From assembly GCF_008087665.1 (NCBI RefSeq), contig NZ_CP042912.1, forward strand, positions 3,658,001-3,722,000: 64,000 nucleotides of DNA. Direction: 5' to 3'. This DNA is from Mariniblastus fucicola (lineage in GTDB: Bacteria > Planctomycetota > Planctomycetia > Pirellulales > Pirellulaceae). A model generated the notes under the pieces. That model ran no database searches. It was given only the letters and a program-made list of their open reading frames with translations, and was not told the DNA's origin. Shown here in pieces: positions 1 to 8,618 of this stretch. A program made the position numbers and the translations under genes. Numbering within the stretch: the first letter of the stretch is position 1; each line of letters opens with the position of its first letter.

Positions 1-406
1 GCACAAATTCAAAACGCGGCTGAAGATCGAACATTTCCAAAGCGGTTGTGGCGAAACGGGCGTGCGAACTGGTGGCGATGGCTTTGGGGATGCCAGAAGT
101 TTCAAGCAACCCCAGCAGCACATCCAGTCCAGGCATTTTTTGAATTCGCTTTGGCAACAGGTCCGCAAACAGAGCTTCGCATTCTTCCGCCAATGCTTCG
201 ACTGAATCATCCAGCGAGCAAAGCTCTTTCATAACGCCGAACGCCACGACACCCGGCAAACCCATCATCGCCATTTTGATTTCCGGCGTGAAACTCTGAC
301 CGCGGCGATTGAGCAACTGCTCTCCGACGATGTCGTAGAGGTCTTCGGTGTTGAACATCAGGCCGTCCATGTCAAAGGTCACGGCCCGGATTTTCGGACG
401 ATCCAC
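1..406 (-). CDS. HAD-superfamily phosphatase (beta-phosphoglucomutase-like), 3' end cut by window edge
   Basis: The reverse strand encodes a HAD-type N-terminus: FDMDGLMFNTEDLY holds the motif I DxD (nucleophile and general acid). A helical cap follows, then a motif II region ending in IATSSH. This matches small phosphosugar or phosphomonoester phosphatases of the beta-phosphoglucomutase/CbbY type; the substrate cannot be told. I chose GTG at 406 as start because an in-frame TAA, which is also the stop of the upstream lipoprotein gene, lies at 416-418, leaving only GTG 406 or GTG 382. The reading frame is open to the left edge, so the gene is partial (about 135 codons visible). It is the third gene of a minus-strand run after the GYF protein and the lipoprotein and is probably co-transcribed with them. 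Confidence 0.8.
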   Translation of the reverse strand, partial: MDRPKIRAVTFDMDGLMFNTEDLYDIVGEQLLNRRGQSFTPEIKMAMMGLPGVVAFGVMKELCSLDDSVEALAEECEALFADLLPKRIQKMPGLDVLLGLLETSGIPKAIATSSHARFATTALEMFDLQPRFEFV

Positions 407-415
407 AGAACCGAC

Positions 416-1228
416 TTAAAGTCCTCTGGCTTCGTCGTTGATTTCAAGACTCTCAACAAATGCCTTGAAAGCAGCTTCGTTGTCCGAGATCGTTTTTCCT
501 GGCCCGTAAAGCTTGATGAAGTACTGACCGTGTTCTCCGGCCTGAACGATCGCAGCCAACGTCCGGTAGTTTTCACGTTCCACGACTTTACCGCCCGCCA
601 TCGGTCCGCCTGGAGTATCCATCAACGTGCCGGTGATATCGACCCACGTCACCTTGGTTTCCCCGATCATCGTTTCGGTGACCTTTGACGCGTCCTTCGT
701 CTCACCGCCATCAGGTTGAGTGTACTGGCCGTACCATCGATCGATATTGGCTTGCACGCTTCCGCCCGCGCCCATGATGGTCAGTCGTCCGTCGGCAGCA
801 TCTTCGGCTTCGCCTTCCGACTTCGGCACGGCAATCTCGTACTCGACAACGAACGACCGCGGTTTGACTTTCTTCCACGAAGCTGGAGCCTTGAATGTCA
901 GTGCGCCGCCTTCCGCGACAGAGACGTCGAAACCAGCTTCTCCCTCAGCCGCATCTTCGGTCGGCTCTGCATTTGTCGCATCGCTGGCAGCAGTTTCGGG
1001 TGCCGCATCTTCCGGTTCCGCGGACTCGTTGGAGTTCGTTTCACTGTCTGCCCCGTCATCCTTAGGAGTCGATGTTTCCGCATCTGGCTCCGAAGTTTCG
1101 GTGGAAGACACGGTTGCCTCGTCGACTTTTTTGACATCCGTATCGGTCGCGGAATCGCAGCCAACCATCACGCCAACCGACAACAAACCGAGCAAAACAG
1201 AAGATTTGAATTTCGTCTTGAACAACAT
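416..1228 (-). CDS. Putative lipoprotein with acidic/Ser-rich linker
   Basis: The 270-residue protein begins with a lipoprotein signal: a basic N-terminus, a hydrophobic stretch and VMVGC, with the lipidated Cys at about residue 24. Residues 25 to about 95 form a low-complexity Glu/Ser/Thr/Ala/Asp linker. A compact C-terminal domain follows (about 96-265: LTFKAPASWKKVKPRS, later IKLYGPGKTISDNEAAFKAFVESL) that looks folded but that I cannot assign to a characterised family. It is likely anchored to a membrane with the domain extended by the linker. The gene lies 16 bp downstream of the GYF protein gene and 9 bp before the HAD start, so it sits mid-operon. Function unknown. Confidence 0.8.
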   Translation of the reverse strand: MLFKTKFKSSVLLGLLSVGVMVGCDSATDTDVKKVDEATVSSTETSEPDAETSTPKDDGADSETNSNESAEPEDAAPETAASDATNAEPTEDAAEGEAGFDVSVAEGGALTFKAPASWKKVKPRSFVVEYEIAVPKSEGEAEDAADGRLTIMGAGGSVQANIDRWYGQYTQPDGGETKDASKVTETMIGETKVTWVDITGTLMDTPGGPMAGGKVVERENYRTLAAIVQAGEHGQYFIKLYGPGKTISDNEAAFKAFVESLEINDEARGL

Positions 1229-1244
1229 TTTTCTACCTGAATCG

Positions 1245-2279
1245 TTACCAACCGAACTGAGTCAACCAGTAGACCAAAACCAGGACCAGAAGAAAAGCAG
1301 CGACACTGAAACACCACCAAAAACGCTTCTGAGCTCGACGCTTTCGATTCGCTTCCGAATGCGGGTTGAGTTCGTCAGGTATCTCGTACGCGGCATTTTG
1401 ATTCTGATCTGCAGCCAACTCAGGAAAAATTTCCGCGGCCGGGAGCCAGTCATTCCAATCTTCCCGCCACACGATGTGGTCCTCACGAATCTGTCCGGAC
1501 TCCAGCATCGATTCAATTTGCTGAGCCTTCAACGGGCCTTTCTCACCAAGACGCTTGTGTCGCAGATACCAGACCAAATTCGGGTTCGCTTTTAAAGGAT
1601 GCTCCTCCACCTTCACGACTGGCTTGGCGAGCAAAAATGACTCAGCGTTTTCCGCTTCTTCACCGACGATTTTTCGCTCGTCGGAGGACAGCAAATCATC
1701 CAAAGCCGAGGCTGAATCGAAATCTTCATTGTCGTCGAAAGCCGACTCAGGCATCTCGTCGACAGATTCCTCAACAGGCTCGATCGAAGCAGCATTTTTT
1801 ACAGTCGGGACGACGGGCGCGACCGGAAGCCGACCCATCTCCGAATCCGAACTTGAATTCGCGTCCTTCCCGGAAGCAACATCGACGCCAACCGATAACT
1901 CTGTTGGCAGAACGGATCGCTGCGTCATCGGAGAACGATCGTGCAGCGTTTTCTGAGAGGAAAATTCGTCGATTGGTTCGAGGGAAACTTCGCTTGATGG
2001 CGACCGCGTTCCAGATGCGACCGGTACGGATCCAGATTCCTCAGGTAGAGGCAACTCGATCGATGCAGGCTCACTGACCTGTGGCGAAACATCGACCTCG
2101 ACAGGCTTGGCCTTTCGCCGATGACGCTTCTTCTTGCGATTCACCGGCGGCTCAACAGTCGACTCAAGCGGAACCCGAATTTCGCTCTCGCATTGCGGAC
2201 AGATACAGAATTGCCCGGCCTGCTTCGCCTTGACGTTCAGGCGATTGTCGCAATGGTTGCAGTGGAATCGAATCCCCAT
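1245..2279 (-). CDS. Zinc-ribbon and GYF_2 domain membrane protein
   Basis: 344 residues. The N-terminus holds a zinc ribbon with two CxxC pairs (C7/C10 and C27/C30) in the context FHCNHCDN and CICPQCES. A long acidic, Ser-rich and probably disordered region runs from about 40 to 235. A GYF_2-type domain follows (about 240-295: WYLRHKRLGEKGPLKA, then IVWREDWNDWLPA), and the C-terminus has one membrane segment (about 322-342, WWCFSVAAFLLVLVLVYWL). This zinc ribbon + GYF_2 + TM architecture is common in planctomycetes; GYF_2 domains are generally thought to bind peptides. It is the first gene of a three-gene minus-strand run, and a TATAAT -10 candidate lies about 45 bp upstream. Confidence 0.85.
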   Translation of the reverse strand: MGIRFHCNHCDNRLNVKAKQAGQFCICPQCESEIRVPLESTVEPPVNRKKKRHRRKAKPVEVDVSPQVSEPASIELPLPEESGSVPVASGTRSPSSEVSLEPIDEFSSQKTLHDRSPMTQRSVLPTELSVGVDVASGKDANSSSDSEMGRLPVAPVVPTVKNAASIEPVEESVDEMPESAFDDNEDFDSASALDDLLSSDERKIVGEEAENAESFLLAKPVVKVEEHPLKANPNLVWYLRHKRLGEKGPLKAQQIESMLESGQIREDHIVWREDWNDWLPAAEIFPELAADQNQNAAYEIPDELNPHSEANRKRRAQKRFWWCFSVAAFLLVLVLVYWLTQFGW

Positions 2280-2324
2280 GGTGGATTGAAAGCAAGACTA
2301 AATCGTTAAGGTTAAGCAACCTTC

Positions 2325-2330
2325 ATTATA
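2325..2330 (-). promoter_or_regulatory. Candidate -10 box (TATAAT) for the GYF/lipoprotein/HAD run
   Basis: The reverse strand reads a perfect TATAAT here, 45 bp before the ATG at 2279 and downstream of the fabI stop. No good -35 lies at 17 bp; a TTGACG occurs too close (8 bp spacer). Only the -10 match supports the call. Confidence 0.35.
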
Positions 2331-2340
2331 ACATCGAGCG

Positions 2341-3150
2341 TCAATCGAGCTTCATTTGTTTTGCGATTATCTCATTGTCGAAATAGTTGATCGCCATTCC
2401 GGCATCGATCACGATCCGCTGAGCGTTAATTCCGGACGATCGCGGGCTAAGGAGAAAACAGGCGGCGTCGGCGGCCTCTTGCGTCTGGATTGCCTTGCCT
2501 CGCGGGATGACCGTTTCTGCAAACAGGTACGCGTCGACGTAACCAGGGATTCCGGCCGAAGCAGAAGTCTTCAACAATCCTGGCGCGACGGCATTGAAAC
2601 GGATTTCAGAAAACTTTGAAAAGCTCTTGGCCAAGAACGCCAACGAGCTATCGAGAGCAGCTTTTACCGGAGCCATGAAGCCATAGTTTTCGCTGGCCAT
2701 CGTGGTTGTGGAAATGGAAATCGTCACGACCGAGGCATCGTGGGCGAGCTGTACTTTGAATGCGTTGCACACCGCGATCAGAGAAAAGCAGGAGATATCG
2801 AAAGTCCGCAGCAACTGCTGTTTTCCCGTTTCGTGAAACGGTTTGATACCGCTTTCGTCATAGGCAGCGAAGGCGATGGAGTGCACCAGCCCGGCGATGG
2901 GTTCAGGGTGGTCTGCAACGATTTGATCGCGCACAGATTCAATTTGCTCTTCGAACTCCACGTCGCAAACGTAAACCGGTCGATCGCCAAGCAGTTTGGC
3001 CGTTGATTCTTTGCGGGCTTCGCTGCGAACGACGTAGATAACTTTCGCGCCATGCTGTTCCAGTGTTTTGCCGATGTGCCACGCGACGGACTTTTTGTTC
3101 GCGACACCAAATACGACGACGGGTTTTCCGCTGAGCTTTAAAAAGTCCAT
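2341..3150 (-). CDS. fabI: Enoyl-[acyl-carrier-protein] reductase (FabI type)
   Basis: Reduces trans-2-enoyl-ACP to acyl-ACP, the last step of each type II fatty-acid elongation cycle. The 269-residue protein has the FabI nucleotide-binding signature [13 protein letters not shown] (residues 15-27), SIAFA near 91-95, and the catalytic Y-x6-K pair at Tyr156/Lys163 (NYGFMAPVK), in the spacing typical of FabI. I chose ATG 3150 because the protein then starts a few residues before the Rossmann strand and lies 4 bp after the upstream fabZ stop; an extension to 3201 would run into fabZ. It is the third gene of a flavoprotein-fabZ-fabI run, so it may serve a special fatty-acyl pathway as well as, or instead of, housekeeping synthesis. 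Confidence 0.92.
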   Translation of the reverse strand: MDFLKLSGKPVVVFGVANKKSVAWHIGKTLEQHGAKVIYVVRSEARKESTAKLLGDRPVYVCDVEFEEQIESVRDQIVADHPEPIAGLVHSIAFAAYDESGIKPFHETGKQQLLRTFDISCFSLIAVCNAFKVQLAHDASVVTISISTTTMASENYGFMAPVKAALDSSLAFLAKSFSKFSEIRFNAVAPGLLKTSASAGIPGYVDAYLFAETVIPRGKAIQTQEAADAACFLLSPRSSGINAQRIVIDAGMAINYFDNEIIAKQMKLD

Positions 3151-3154
3151 TCGC

Positions 3155-3580
3155 TTAACCTGCTTCCGCGACTGTGCATGTGAACGATAGTCGAGCCGCA
3201 ACTTTCCCGTTCACTCTGGCGACGCCGGTAAGGTAAAAGGCACTGGAAACGATATCGTCGATCTTGACCGACATTTCAATCGAGTCGCCTGGCCGTACCA
3301 TGTTTTTGAATTTAACATCTGCCATTCGAGTCAGCACTGGCACGCCCGTTTGCTGCTTCATTTTCGACGAAAGTAAAATCGCTCCCGACTGAACGGTGGC
3401 TTCGCAGAGAATTACGCCCGGCACAATCGGCTGGTCGGGATAATGCCCTTGAAAGAAATATTCTTCGGCGTGAAACGTCTTACCGCAGACGATCGAGTCT
3501 TCTTCCTGGCTGACAATTTCGTCAACCAACAGCATCGGAGCACGATGAGGAATGGCTGCGTGGATGGCTTCAAGCGACAT
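3155..3580 (-). CDS. fabZ: 3-hydroxyacyl-ACP dehydratase (FabZ/hotdog fold)
   Basis: Dehydrates 3-hydroxyacyl-ACP to the trans-2-enoyl-ACP used by the FabI encoded just downstream. From ATG 3580 the protein is 141 residues. It begins with the FabZ-type [11 protein letters not shown], then carries the central-helix motif [11 protein letters not shown] with catalytic His46, and Glu60 in [12 protein letters not shown] longer upstream reading (to 3706) would overlap the flavoprotein gene and adds sequence unlike FabZ, so I prefer 3580. The product is close to the usual FabZ length. The 82-bp gap to the upstream gene and 4-bp gap to fabI suggest co-transcription. Confidence 0.9.
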   Translation of the reverse strand: MSLEAIHAAIPHRAPMLLVDEIVSQEEDSIVCGKTFHAEEYFFQGHYPDQPIVPGVILCEATVQSGAILLSSKMKQQTGVPVLTRMADVKFKNMVRPGDSIEMSVKIDDIVSSAFYLTGVARVNGKVAARLSFTCTVAEAG

Positions 3581-3662
3581 TGCGTTCAGGCGGTTTGTAG
3601 AATGAGATTTGCGGAAAGAGGATTTCTGAACCAGGATTCGAACGTCCCTCGCGGGCGACGCC

Positions 3663-5093
3663 TTAAGCCGGCATCGAAGCACTGGTAATTTGGTTGATGA
3701 CATCATTGGCGACGATCACACCGTAGTTGATCGTGCCCAACCAGCCGGACATGATGATGCCACAGCTTCCAGCGTGATACAGACCGGTGACCTGTTCGGG
3801 CAACTTGCGACTGACCGCGAGGCCTTCGAATTTGGTACCGAACGATGCTCCGCTGATGTGTTTCGTGTAGTGTTCAAATGTGATCGGCGTAGCAGCTTCG
3901 ACGTGCGCGATTCGCTCGCGGCAATTCGGCACATACTTTTCCAGGGCGTCGAAAGTCGTCTCGATCAAATCCTGCTTGCTGGCTTCGTATTCTTCTTTGC
4001 TCATGTCGTTCCAGTCCGAGAAATTCGCATTGGTGCTGGAAACGATCAACGTACGCTCTTTCTTGTCCGGACGCGTGTCGGGATAGTAGAACGAGAAAGT
4101 ACGACTGGTGATGTCGCGACTGAGCAACAAATCCGTTTCGAATCGTTCCGCTGTGCTGGAAAACAGCAGATCGCCTGTCTCCCGCGGAACGGTGTCGTCC
4201 GGATTCATCGCCATATAAACCTGCGTGCTGGAATTGTTCAGCCGCACTTCTTTGGCGTCGTCGACAAAAGAATTGTCGAAATGGTCTTCGCCAACCATGT
4301 TGAAAATCGTCGACCGCAAGTTCGCGTTGGAAACGACCGCCTTGCACCTGATTGTGCGTCCATTGACGACCACCGATTCGACGGCATCGTTTTTGACGTT
4401 GATCTTTTCGACGTCGCAGTTGATGCGAACATCCGCGCCATTGGCCTTGAGTTCTTTCTCCATGGACTTGACCAGTTTGTCCGTGCCGCCCTGAAAGACA
4501 AAGACGCCTTTGGACATGAAGTTGGAAAACACGATGCCATAAGTTAGCGCCGGGTCTTCGAGCGTCGAACCGTTTGCGTAGACGATGGGCTCCATCAGCA
4601 AGCGAACCACGTCCTCGCGGCCTGGGAAGAATTCCTCGAACAGGTCTCGCGTCGTACGATCCTGGTCGTCGTAAAAGTTCATCCCGCGCGCGGTGTCGAA
4701 AAATCGCGAAACGGTTTCTTCTTCGATACCGAAATCACTGGTCAACAGATTCGTAAAGTCCTTCCGATCGAAGGTCGTCGTCAAGGAGAACATCGGATTG
4801 TCGAAACGAACGCCTTTTAGTTGCACGATCGAATCCGCGATCTCTTTGGACCAATATCGACGGCAGCTTTTCACCATCCCGTATGGGAACCCGTGCAGAG
4901 AAATGTCAAAAATGTGGCCGCCAGGGCGTTTAAACCAGGTCGCCAATCCACCAAGCTTATAGTGCTGTTCGAGAAGCAGAACTTTCATGCCGTCACGGGC
5001 AAGAATGTTTGCGGCGGTCATTCCCCCGAGGCCGCTTCCGATGACGACGACATCGTATTCGTCCGAGGCTCCTTTTAGAAAGTCTTTGGGCAT
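3663..5093 (-). CDS. CrtI/retinol-saturase-like FAD-dependent oxidoreductase
   Basis: A 476-residue flavoprotein of the phytoene desaturase / carotene isomerase / retinol saturase group. The N-terminal FAD-binding motif is [17 protein letters not shown] (about 16-32), followed by [20 protein letters not shown]. The C-terminus has the usual closing motif ([28 protein letters not shown]). Start at ATG 5093 places the Rossmann strand near residue 15; the further upstream extension lacks homology. Known relatives desaturate or saturate polyenes. No phytoene synthase is nearby; the next two genes are fabZ and fabI, so an acyl chain or polyene attached to ACP is a plausible substrate. That substrate is an inference. 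Confidence 0.85.
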   Translation of the reverse strand: MPKDFLKGASDEYDVVVIGSGLGGMTAANILARDGMKVLLLEQHYKLGGLATWFKRPGGHIFDISLHGFPYGMVKSCRRYWSKEIADSIVQLKGVRFDNPMFSLTTTFDRKDFTNLLTSDFGIEEETVSRFFDTARGMNFYDDQDRTTRDLFEEFFPGREDVVRLLMEPIVYANGSTLEDPALTYGIVFSNFMSKGVFVFQGGTDKLVKSMEKELKANGADVRINCDVEKINVKNDAVESVVVNGRTIRCKAVVSNANLRSTIFNMVGEDHFDNSFVDDAKEVRLNNSSTQVYMAMNPDDTVPRETGDLLFSSTAERFETDLLLSRDITSRTFSFYYPDTRPDKKERTLIVSSTNANFSDWNDMSKEEYEASKQDLIETTFDALEKYVPNCRERIAHVEAATPITFEHYTKHISGASFGTKFEGLAVSRKLPEQVTGLYHAGSCGIIMSGWLGTINYGVIVANDVINQITSASMPA

Positions 5094-5250
5094 GGTTATC
5101 CGGGATGGTAAGTTACGTTTCGCGGGATCAGAATATGGCAAACCGGTGAAAAACTCAACGACTAACTGTGACCCAGCGACGTTTGCGGCTTCCTGCAATC
5201 GCGACGGTCAATTTCAGGCAAGCGAACATCACCGGCAAAAAGGGGACACA

Positions 5251-6357
5251 ATGAACCAAACGATTCTTTGGGGATGGGCAGTTTTCACGATGATGATTGG
5301 TAGTAGCGTTGCCTCAGGGCAAGTCGAGGACTTCGATTCGATCAAACTCTATACGCTGAAAAACGCTTCCGGTGTCACCGTGAAGGCGACCAATTACGGT
5401 GCGATTATCACTTCGATTGTTGTGCCCGACCGCGACGGGAAAATGGCAGACGTCGCCTTAGGCTACAACCGCGTCGAGGACTACATCAACGCCGTCGACA
5501 AACCGTACTTCGGCGCCGTCGTCGGTCGCTACGGAAACCGTATCGCCAATGGTGAGTTTGAGATCAATGGCGAAACTTATTCCTTGCTGAAAAACAATGG
5601 AGCCAACCATCTTCATGGCGGAGCGATGGGTTTTGACAAAGTCGTCTGGACGGTTGAGAACTACGACGAGAGCAAGTCACTCAAGCTTTCCTATTTGGCG
5701 AAGGACCTTGAAGAAGGCTATCCGGGAAATCTGAAAGTCACCGTCACATATACGCTCGACGATGCGAATGCGCTGACTGTCGATTACTCGGCAACGACAG
5801 ACAAAGCGACGCCGGTAAACGTAACGCAACACACGTACTTCAATTTTAAAGGCGAAGGGCAGGGCACGTTTCTCGATCACGAACTAATGCTCAATGCAAA
5901 ACAGATGACGCCGGTCGATGAAGGTCTGATCCCGACCGGAGAGCTGTTGGACGTGGACGGAACGGCACTCAGCTTCCTGACGATGCGTCCGATCAAGAAC
6001 CAGATCAACGACCGGCATGAACAGCTGAAGTACGGCGGCGGTTTTGATCACAACTGGGTGTTGGACAAAGACGGCAAAGAGGGCCAACTGACTCTTGCGG
6101 CCAAAGTCCACGAACCGGAATCGGGTCGTATGATGGAAGTCCACACGACGGAGCCCGGCATCCAGTTCTACAGCGGAAATTTTCTTGACGGGCGTTTGAA
6201 AGGCAAGTCTGGCAAGACTTACTTGCACCGCGGTGGTTTCTGCCTGGAGACACAGCACTTCCCCGACAGCCCGAACCAACCCAGCTTTCCGTCGACTATC
6301 CTGCAGCCTGGAGAAAGTTATCAGTCCCAGACCGTGTTCAAGTTTTCGGCAAAGTAG
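5251..6357 (+). CDS. galM: Secreted aldose 1-epimerase (mutarotase)
   Basis: Interconverts alpha and beta anomers of hexoses. The 368-residue protein starts with a signal peptide (WGWAVFTMMIGSSVASG, cleavage before Gln near residue 24), so it acts outside the cytoplasm. Family motifs are intact: NYGAIITSIVVPDRDG, GRYGNRIANGEF, NNGANHLHGG (substrate His), NVTQHTYFNF (catalytic His), TTEPGIQFYSGNFLDG and GGFCLETQHFPDSPNQP (catalytic Glu). Start ATG 5251 follows an AAAAAGGGG ribosome site; the longer in-frame extension to 4987 overlaps the divergent flavoprotein gene and is rejected. Stands alone between divergent and convergent neighbours. Confidence 0.92.
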   Translation: MNQTILWGWAVFTMMIGSSVASGQVEDFDSIKLYTLKNASGVTVKATNYGAIITSIVVPDRDGKMADVALGYNRVEDYINAVDKPYFGAVVGRYGNRIANGEFEINGETYSLLKNNGANHLHGGAMGFDKVVWTVENYDESKSLKLSYLAKDLEEGYPGNLKVTVTYTLDDANALTVDYSATTDKATPVNVTQHTYFNFKGEGQGTFLDHELMLNAKQMTPVDEGLIPTGELLDVDGTALSFLTMRPIKNQINDRHEQLKYGGGFDHNWVLDKDGKEGQLTLAAKVHEPESGRMMEVHTTEPGIQFYSGNFLDGRLKGKSGKTYLHRGGFCLETQHFPDSPNQPSFPSTILQPGESYQSQTVFKFSAK

Positions 6358-6410
6358 TCCGACGGCGAAGTACGATGCTGACCCGCCAGGCTAACGGATC
6401 GCCCAAAAAA

Positions 6411-7133
6411 CTACAGCTTGAAAACCTTACGCAGCAGTTTCACGGCGCCCTTCATGGCGCTCACGGGTAGAGTATGTGGGCCGTCGAATTCTGTGAACTC
6501 AATGTTCATGTCTGCGTCTGAAAACATCGTGCAGAGATCGACCGCGACGTCGAACGGAAGGATTGGATCGAGCGTCCCGTGCGACTGGAAAACGGGGAAC
6601 GAATGATTGCCGACGAGTGAAGTCCATTTGTCTTCGCAGATCAACGTTCCTGACCAGACAATCAGCCCACCCAGCTGTTTTTCGTGCGACAACGCCACAT
6701 CGGTCGTCAACATGGCTCCCTGAGAGAACCCACCGATCACGATTTTGGCGTGAGGCAGTTGATATTCATTGCAGGCAAACTCGATTACTTCATTGATCAT
6801 TCCGTTGCAACGAGGAAGCTCCGCTGGCGATTCGGACTTCAGCTTTTGGAATTTTCCCTGTTCGGCCAGCTGCTGAATTTCGTCGACGTCAATCATCCAC
6901 CACGCGCGACTCTCAAAGCCCATCGATTCGCTCATGTCGATCGGCGCTTCGGGAAACAGAAACGCGAGCTTGCGAAATTTCTCGTCGACCTTCGCCATCT
7001 CTTCGGCAATCGATACAAGGTCATCGCCGCCGGCACCAAACCCGTGACATAGGACCACAGCTCCTTTGGGTTCGTCGGTCGCTTTGACCACTGTGACGGC
7101 AAGTTCGCCGATTGTGATTTTGGACGCGTTCAT
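6411..7133 (-). CDS. Carboxylesterase/phospholipase-like alpha/beta hydrolase
   Basis: A 240-residue cytoplasmic hydrolase of the acyl-protein-thioesterase/YpfH group. Nucleophile elbow GFSQGAML with the Ser in GxSxG, the acid in HGTLDPILPF and the His in FDGPHTLP give a complete triad. An oxyanion-hole stretch lies near the start (VVLCHGFGAGGDDL). Members hydrolyse short acyl esters or thioesters; the substrate is unknown here. It lies 9 bp downstream of the SDR gene on the same strand and is very likely co-transcribed with it. Confidence 0.87.
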   Translation of the reverse strand: MNASKITIGELAVTVVKATDEPKGAVVLCHGFGAGGDDLVSIAEEMAKVDEKFRKLAFLFPEAPIDMSESMGFESRAWWMIDVDEIQQLAEQGKFQKLKSESPAELPRCNGMINEVIEFACNEYQLPHAKIVIGGFSQGAMLTTDVALSHEKQLGGLIVWSGTLICEDKWTSLVGNHSFPVFQSHGTLDPILPFDVAVDLCTMFSDADMNIEFTEFDGPHTLPVSAMKGAVKLLRKVFKL

Positions 7134-7142
7134 TCTGTTCGA

Positions 7143-7940
7143 CTAATCCTTGTAATATTGAAAGCCACCGTTGACGGGCAAAACCTGTCCGGAGACAAAA
7201 CTTGACGATTCACTCGCGAGAAACACTGCAGCGGCCGCGATGTCATCCGGCTGACCCCAGCGATTCATTAACGCATCGGACTTGGCGCGAGCATCCCATG
7301 TGGAGCTTGCGGATTCGCCCCATTTGGTTTGGATCCAGCCCGGAGCGATGCAGTTGACTCGAACTTTGGGAGCCAACGATTGAGCCAGGCTTTTCGTCAT
7401 CGCCATGATCGCGCCCTTGGTCGTGGCAAACAGCTCGCCGCTGTCTCCTTCCATCCCTTGAGCCGCCTGATCCCATCCGATGTTGATGATCGAAGCCGAA
7501 CCAGAAGGAACCGAATTCGAACTTTTGGATTCCCGCGCAGCCATTCGTGAACCGATCGCGCGTGACAGCATCAACGTTGCCTTGACATCAACCTGGAACA
7601 AATAGTCCAGCTTCCGTTCCAGGCTTTCATCTTTCCAGTCTCCGGTCAACACGTCGCCGCCGGCGTTGTTGACCCAAACGTCGACACCGGATTTCCAGCT
7701 CCAAGCCTGTTCGACAAACGCATCCCATGATTCGATTGATTCAAAGTCTGCGAAGGCGCAATGCACTTCGCGTCCGAGTCCTCGAATCTCTTCGGCAACT
7801 TGCTCGATCCGCTCCGTATGCGAACGGCCGTGCAACACAACGTCTGCTCCTTGCCTGGCCATGGCAATTGCGATCGCTCGTCCAATTCCAGACGACGAAC
7901 CGGTAACGACGACGGTCCTGTTTTTCAGCGACTGATTCAC
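7143..7940 (-). CDS. SDR-family protein with catalytic residues replaced
   Basis: A short-chain dehydrogenase fold with the cofactor motif TGSSSGIG (residues 13-20) and NNAGG (91-95). The active site is altered: the expected Tyr of YxxxK is Phe171 (LFATTKGA, Lys175 kept), the Ser normally found in the IxNIxS strand is Gly155/Trp156 (IINIGWDQ), and the usual Asn of the NVxG helix is Asp119 (VDVKATL). Standard hydride-transfer chemistry therefore looks impaired, so it may bind NAD(P) in a structural or regulatory way, or use another mechanism. I prefer GTG 7940, which puts the Rossmann strand near residue 9; a TTG start at 8003 would add 21 residues. Paired with the esterase gene downstream. 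Confidence 0.8.
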   Translation of the reverse strand: MNQSLKNRTVVVTGSSSGIGRAIAIAMARQGADVVLHGRSHTERIEQVAEEIRGLGREVHCAFADFESIESWDAFVEQAWSWKSGVDVWVNNAGGDVLTGDWKDESLERKLDYLFQVDVKATLMLSRAIGSRMAARESKSSNSVPSGSASIINIGWDQAAQGMEGDSGELFATTKGAIMAMTKSLAQSLAPKVRVNCIAPGWIQTKWGESASSTWDARAKSDALMNRWGQPDDIAAAAVFLASESSSFVSGQVLPVNGGFQYYKD

Positions 7941-8195
7941 GGATTGGCATTCGAGGGGTTTGAAATCAGGCCAAAAGTTATTCGATCGATCGGTAATCGG
8001 CAAGTCACAGGTGTAGTTTGTGAATCATGCTGCGTTTTCGAATCACGACACACCGAAGTGTTGCGTTTTGACCACAGCGGATTTTCAAATTGGTGTTTTT
8101 CTTCGGGAAACAGGCTGTTTCCCGATTTGGCACAACCGTTGCCTTTCTCTCGACACAGAAAGCATCCCAACGTCAGAAGAATGACAGGCCCTACC

Positions 8196-8429
8196 ATGTC
8201 CAAGTTTTACCACTCGCTCGAATCAGAAAAGTACTTCCTTTCGTCACTTCAAAGCGATCAGCAAATCGCACGTCAGAAAGCAAGAGCCAGTGCCGAGCAG
8301 GCGATCACGAATCTGATCATCATTGTCCTGGCCGTCGCAGCAGGGTTCTACGCGATCAAGTCGATGCCAGTCTGGTTGCCGGTTGTCGAAAGCTCGTTCC
8401 ACAAGATCACCAACTACCGTTACATCTAA
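8196..8429 (+). CDS. Small single-pass membrane protein
   Basis: A 77-residue protein: a polar, Gln/Arg/Ala-rich N-terminal half that looks helical, then one hydrophobic segment (about residues 39-56, ITNLIIIVLAVAAGFYAI) and a short tail ending in NYRYI. An in-frame ATG at 8181 would add five residues (MTGPT). Nothing identifies a function. A strong intrinsic terminator 40 bp after the stop supports this as a real monocistronic gene. Confidence 0.6.
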   Translation: MSKFYHSLESEKYFLSSLQSDQQIARQKARASAEQAITNLIIIVLAVAAGFYAIKSMPVWLPVVESSFHKITNYRYI

Positions 8430-8469
8430 AATTCAAAAATTTCAGATTTGGCTACCGCTTCCGCAAACG

Positions 8470-8511
8470 CCAACTTCAGACGCACTCCGACGGGTCTGAA
8501 GTTGGTTTTTT
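8470..8511 (+). terminator. Rho-independent terminator
   Basis: A perfect 12-bp stem, CCAACTTCAGAC (8470-8481) pairing with GTCTGAAGTTGG (8494-8505), encloses a 12-nt loop and is followed directly by six T (8506-8511). It ends the small membrane-protein gene and insulates the large gene downstream. Confidence 0.92.
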
Positions 8512-8618
8512 GTTTGCGCTGTTTTAAGAATTGGGGAACTCAATCATCGAGCTTGCGTCACAAGTGAAAATCGGGTCCGATGGACTTTCGATAATCATCT
8601 GTCGCCACAGGACTTGTC

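Noticed and set aside
720-1595. 291-codon plus-strand frame across the lipoprotein and GYF genes
   Set aside because: Its Ser-rich translation is the antisense of the acidic linker, with no start signal.
3690-4547. 285-codon plus-strand frame inside the flavoprotein gene
   Set aside because: Antisense shadow; the FAD-binding protein on the minus strand has clear motifs.
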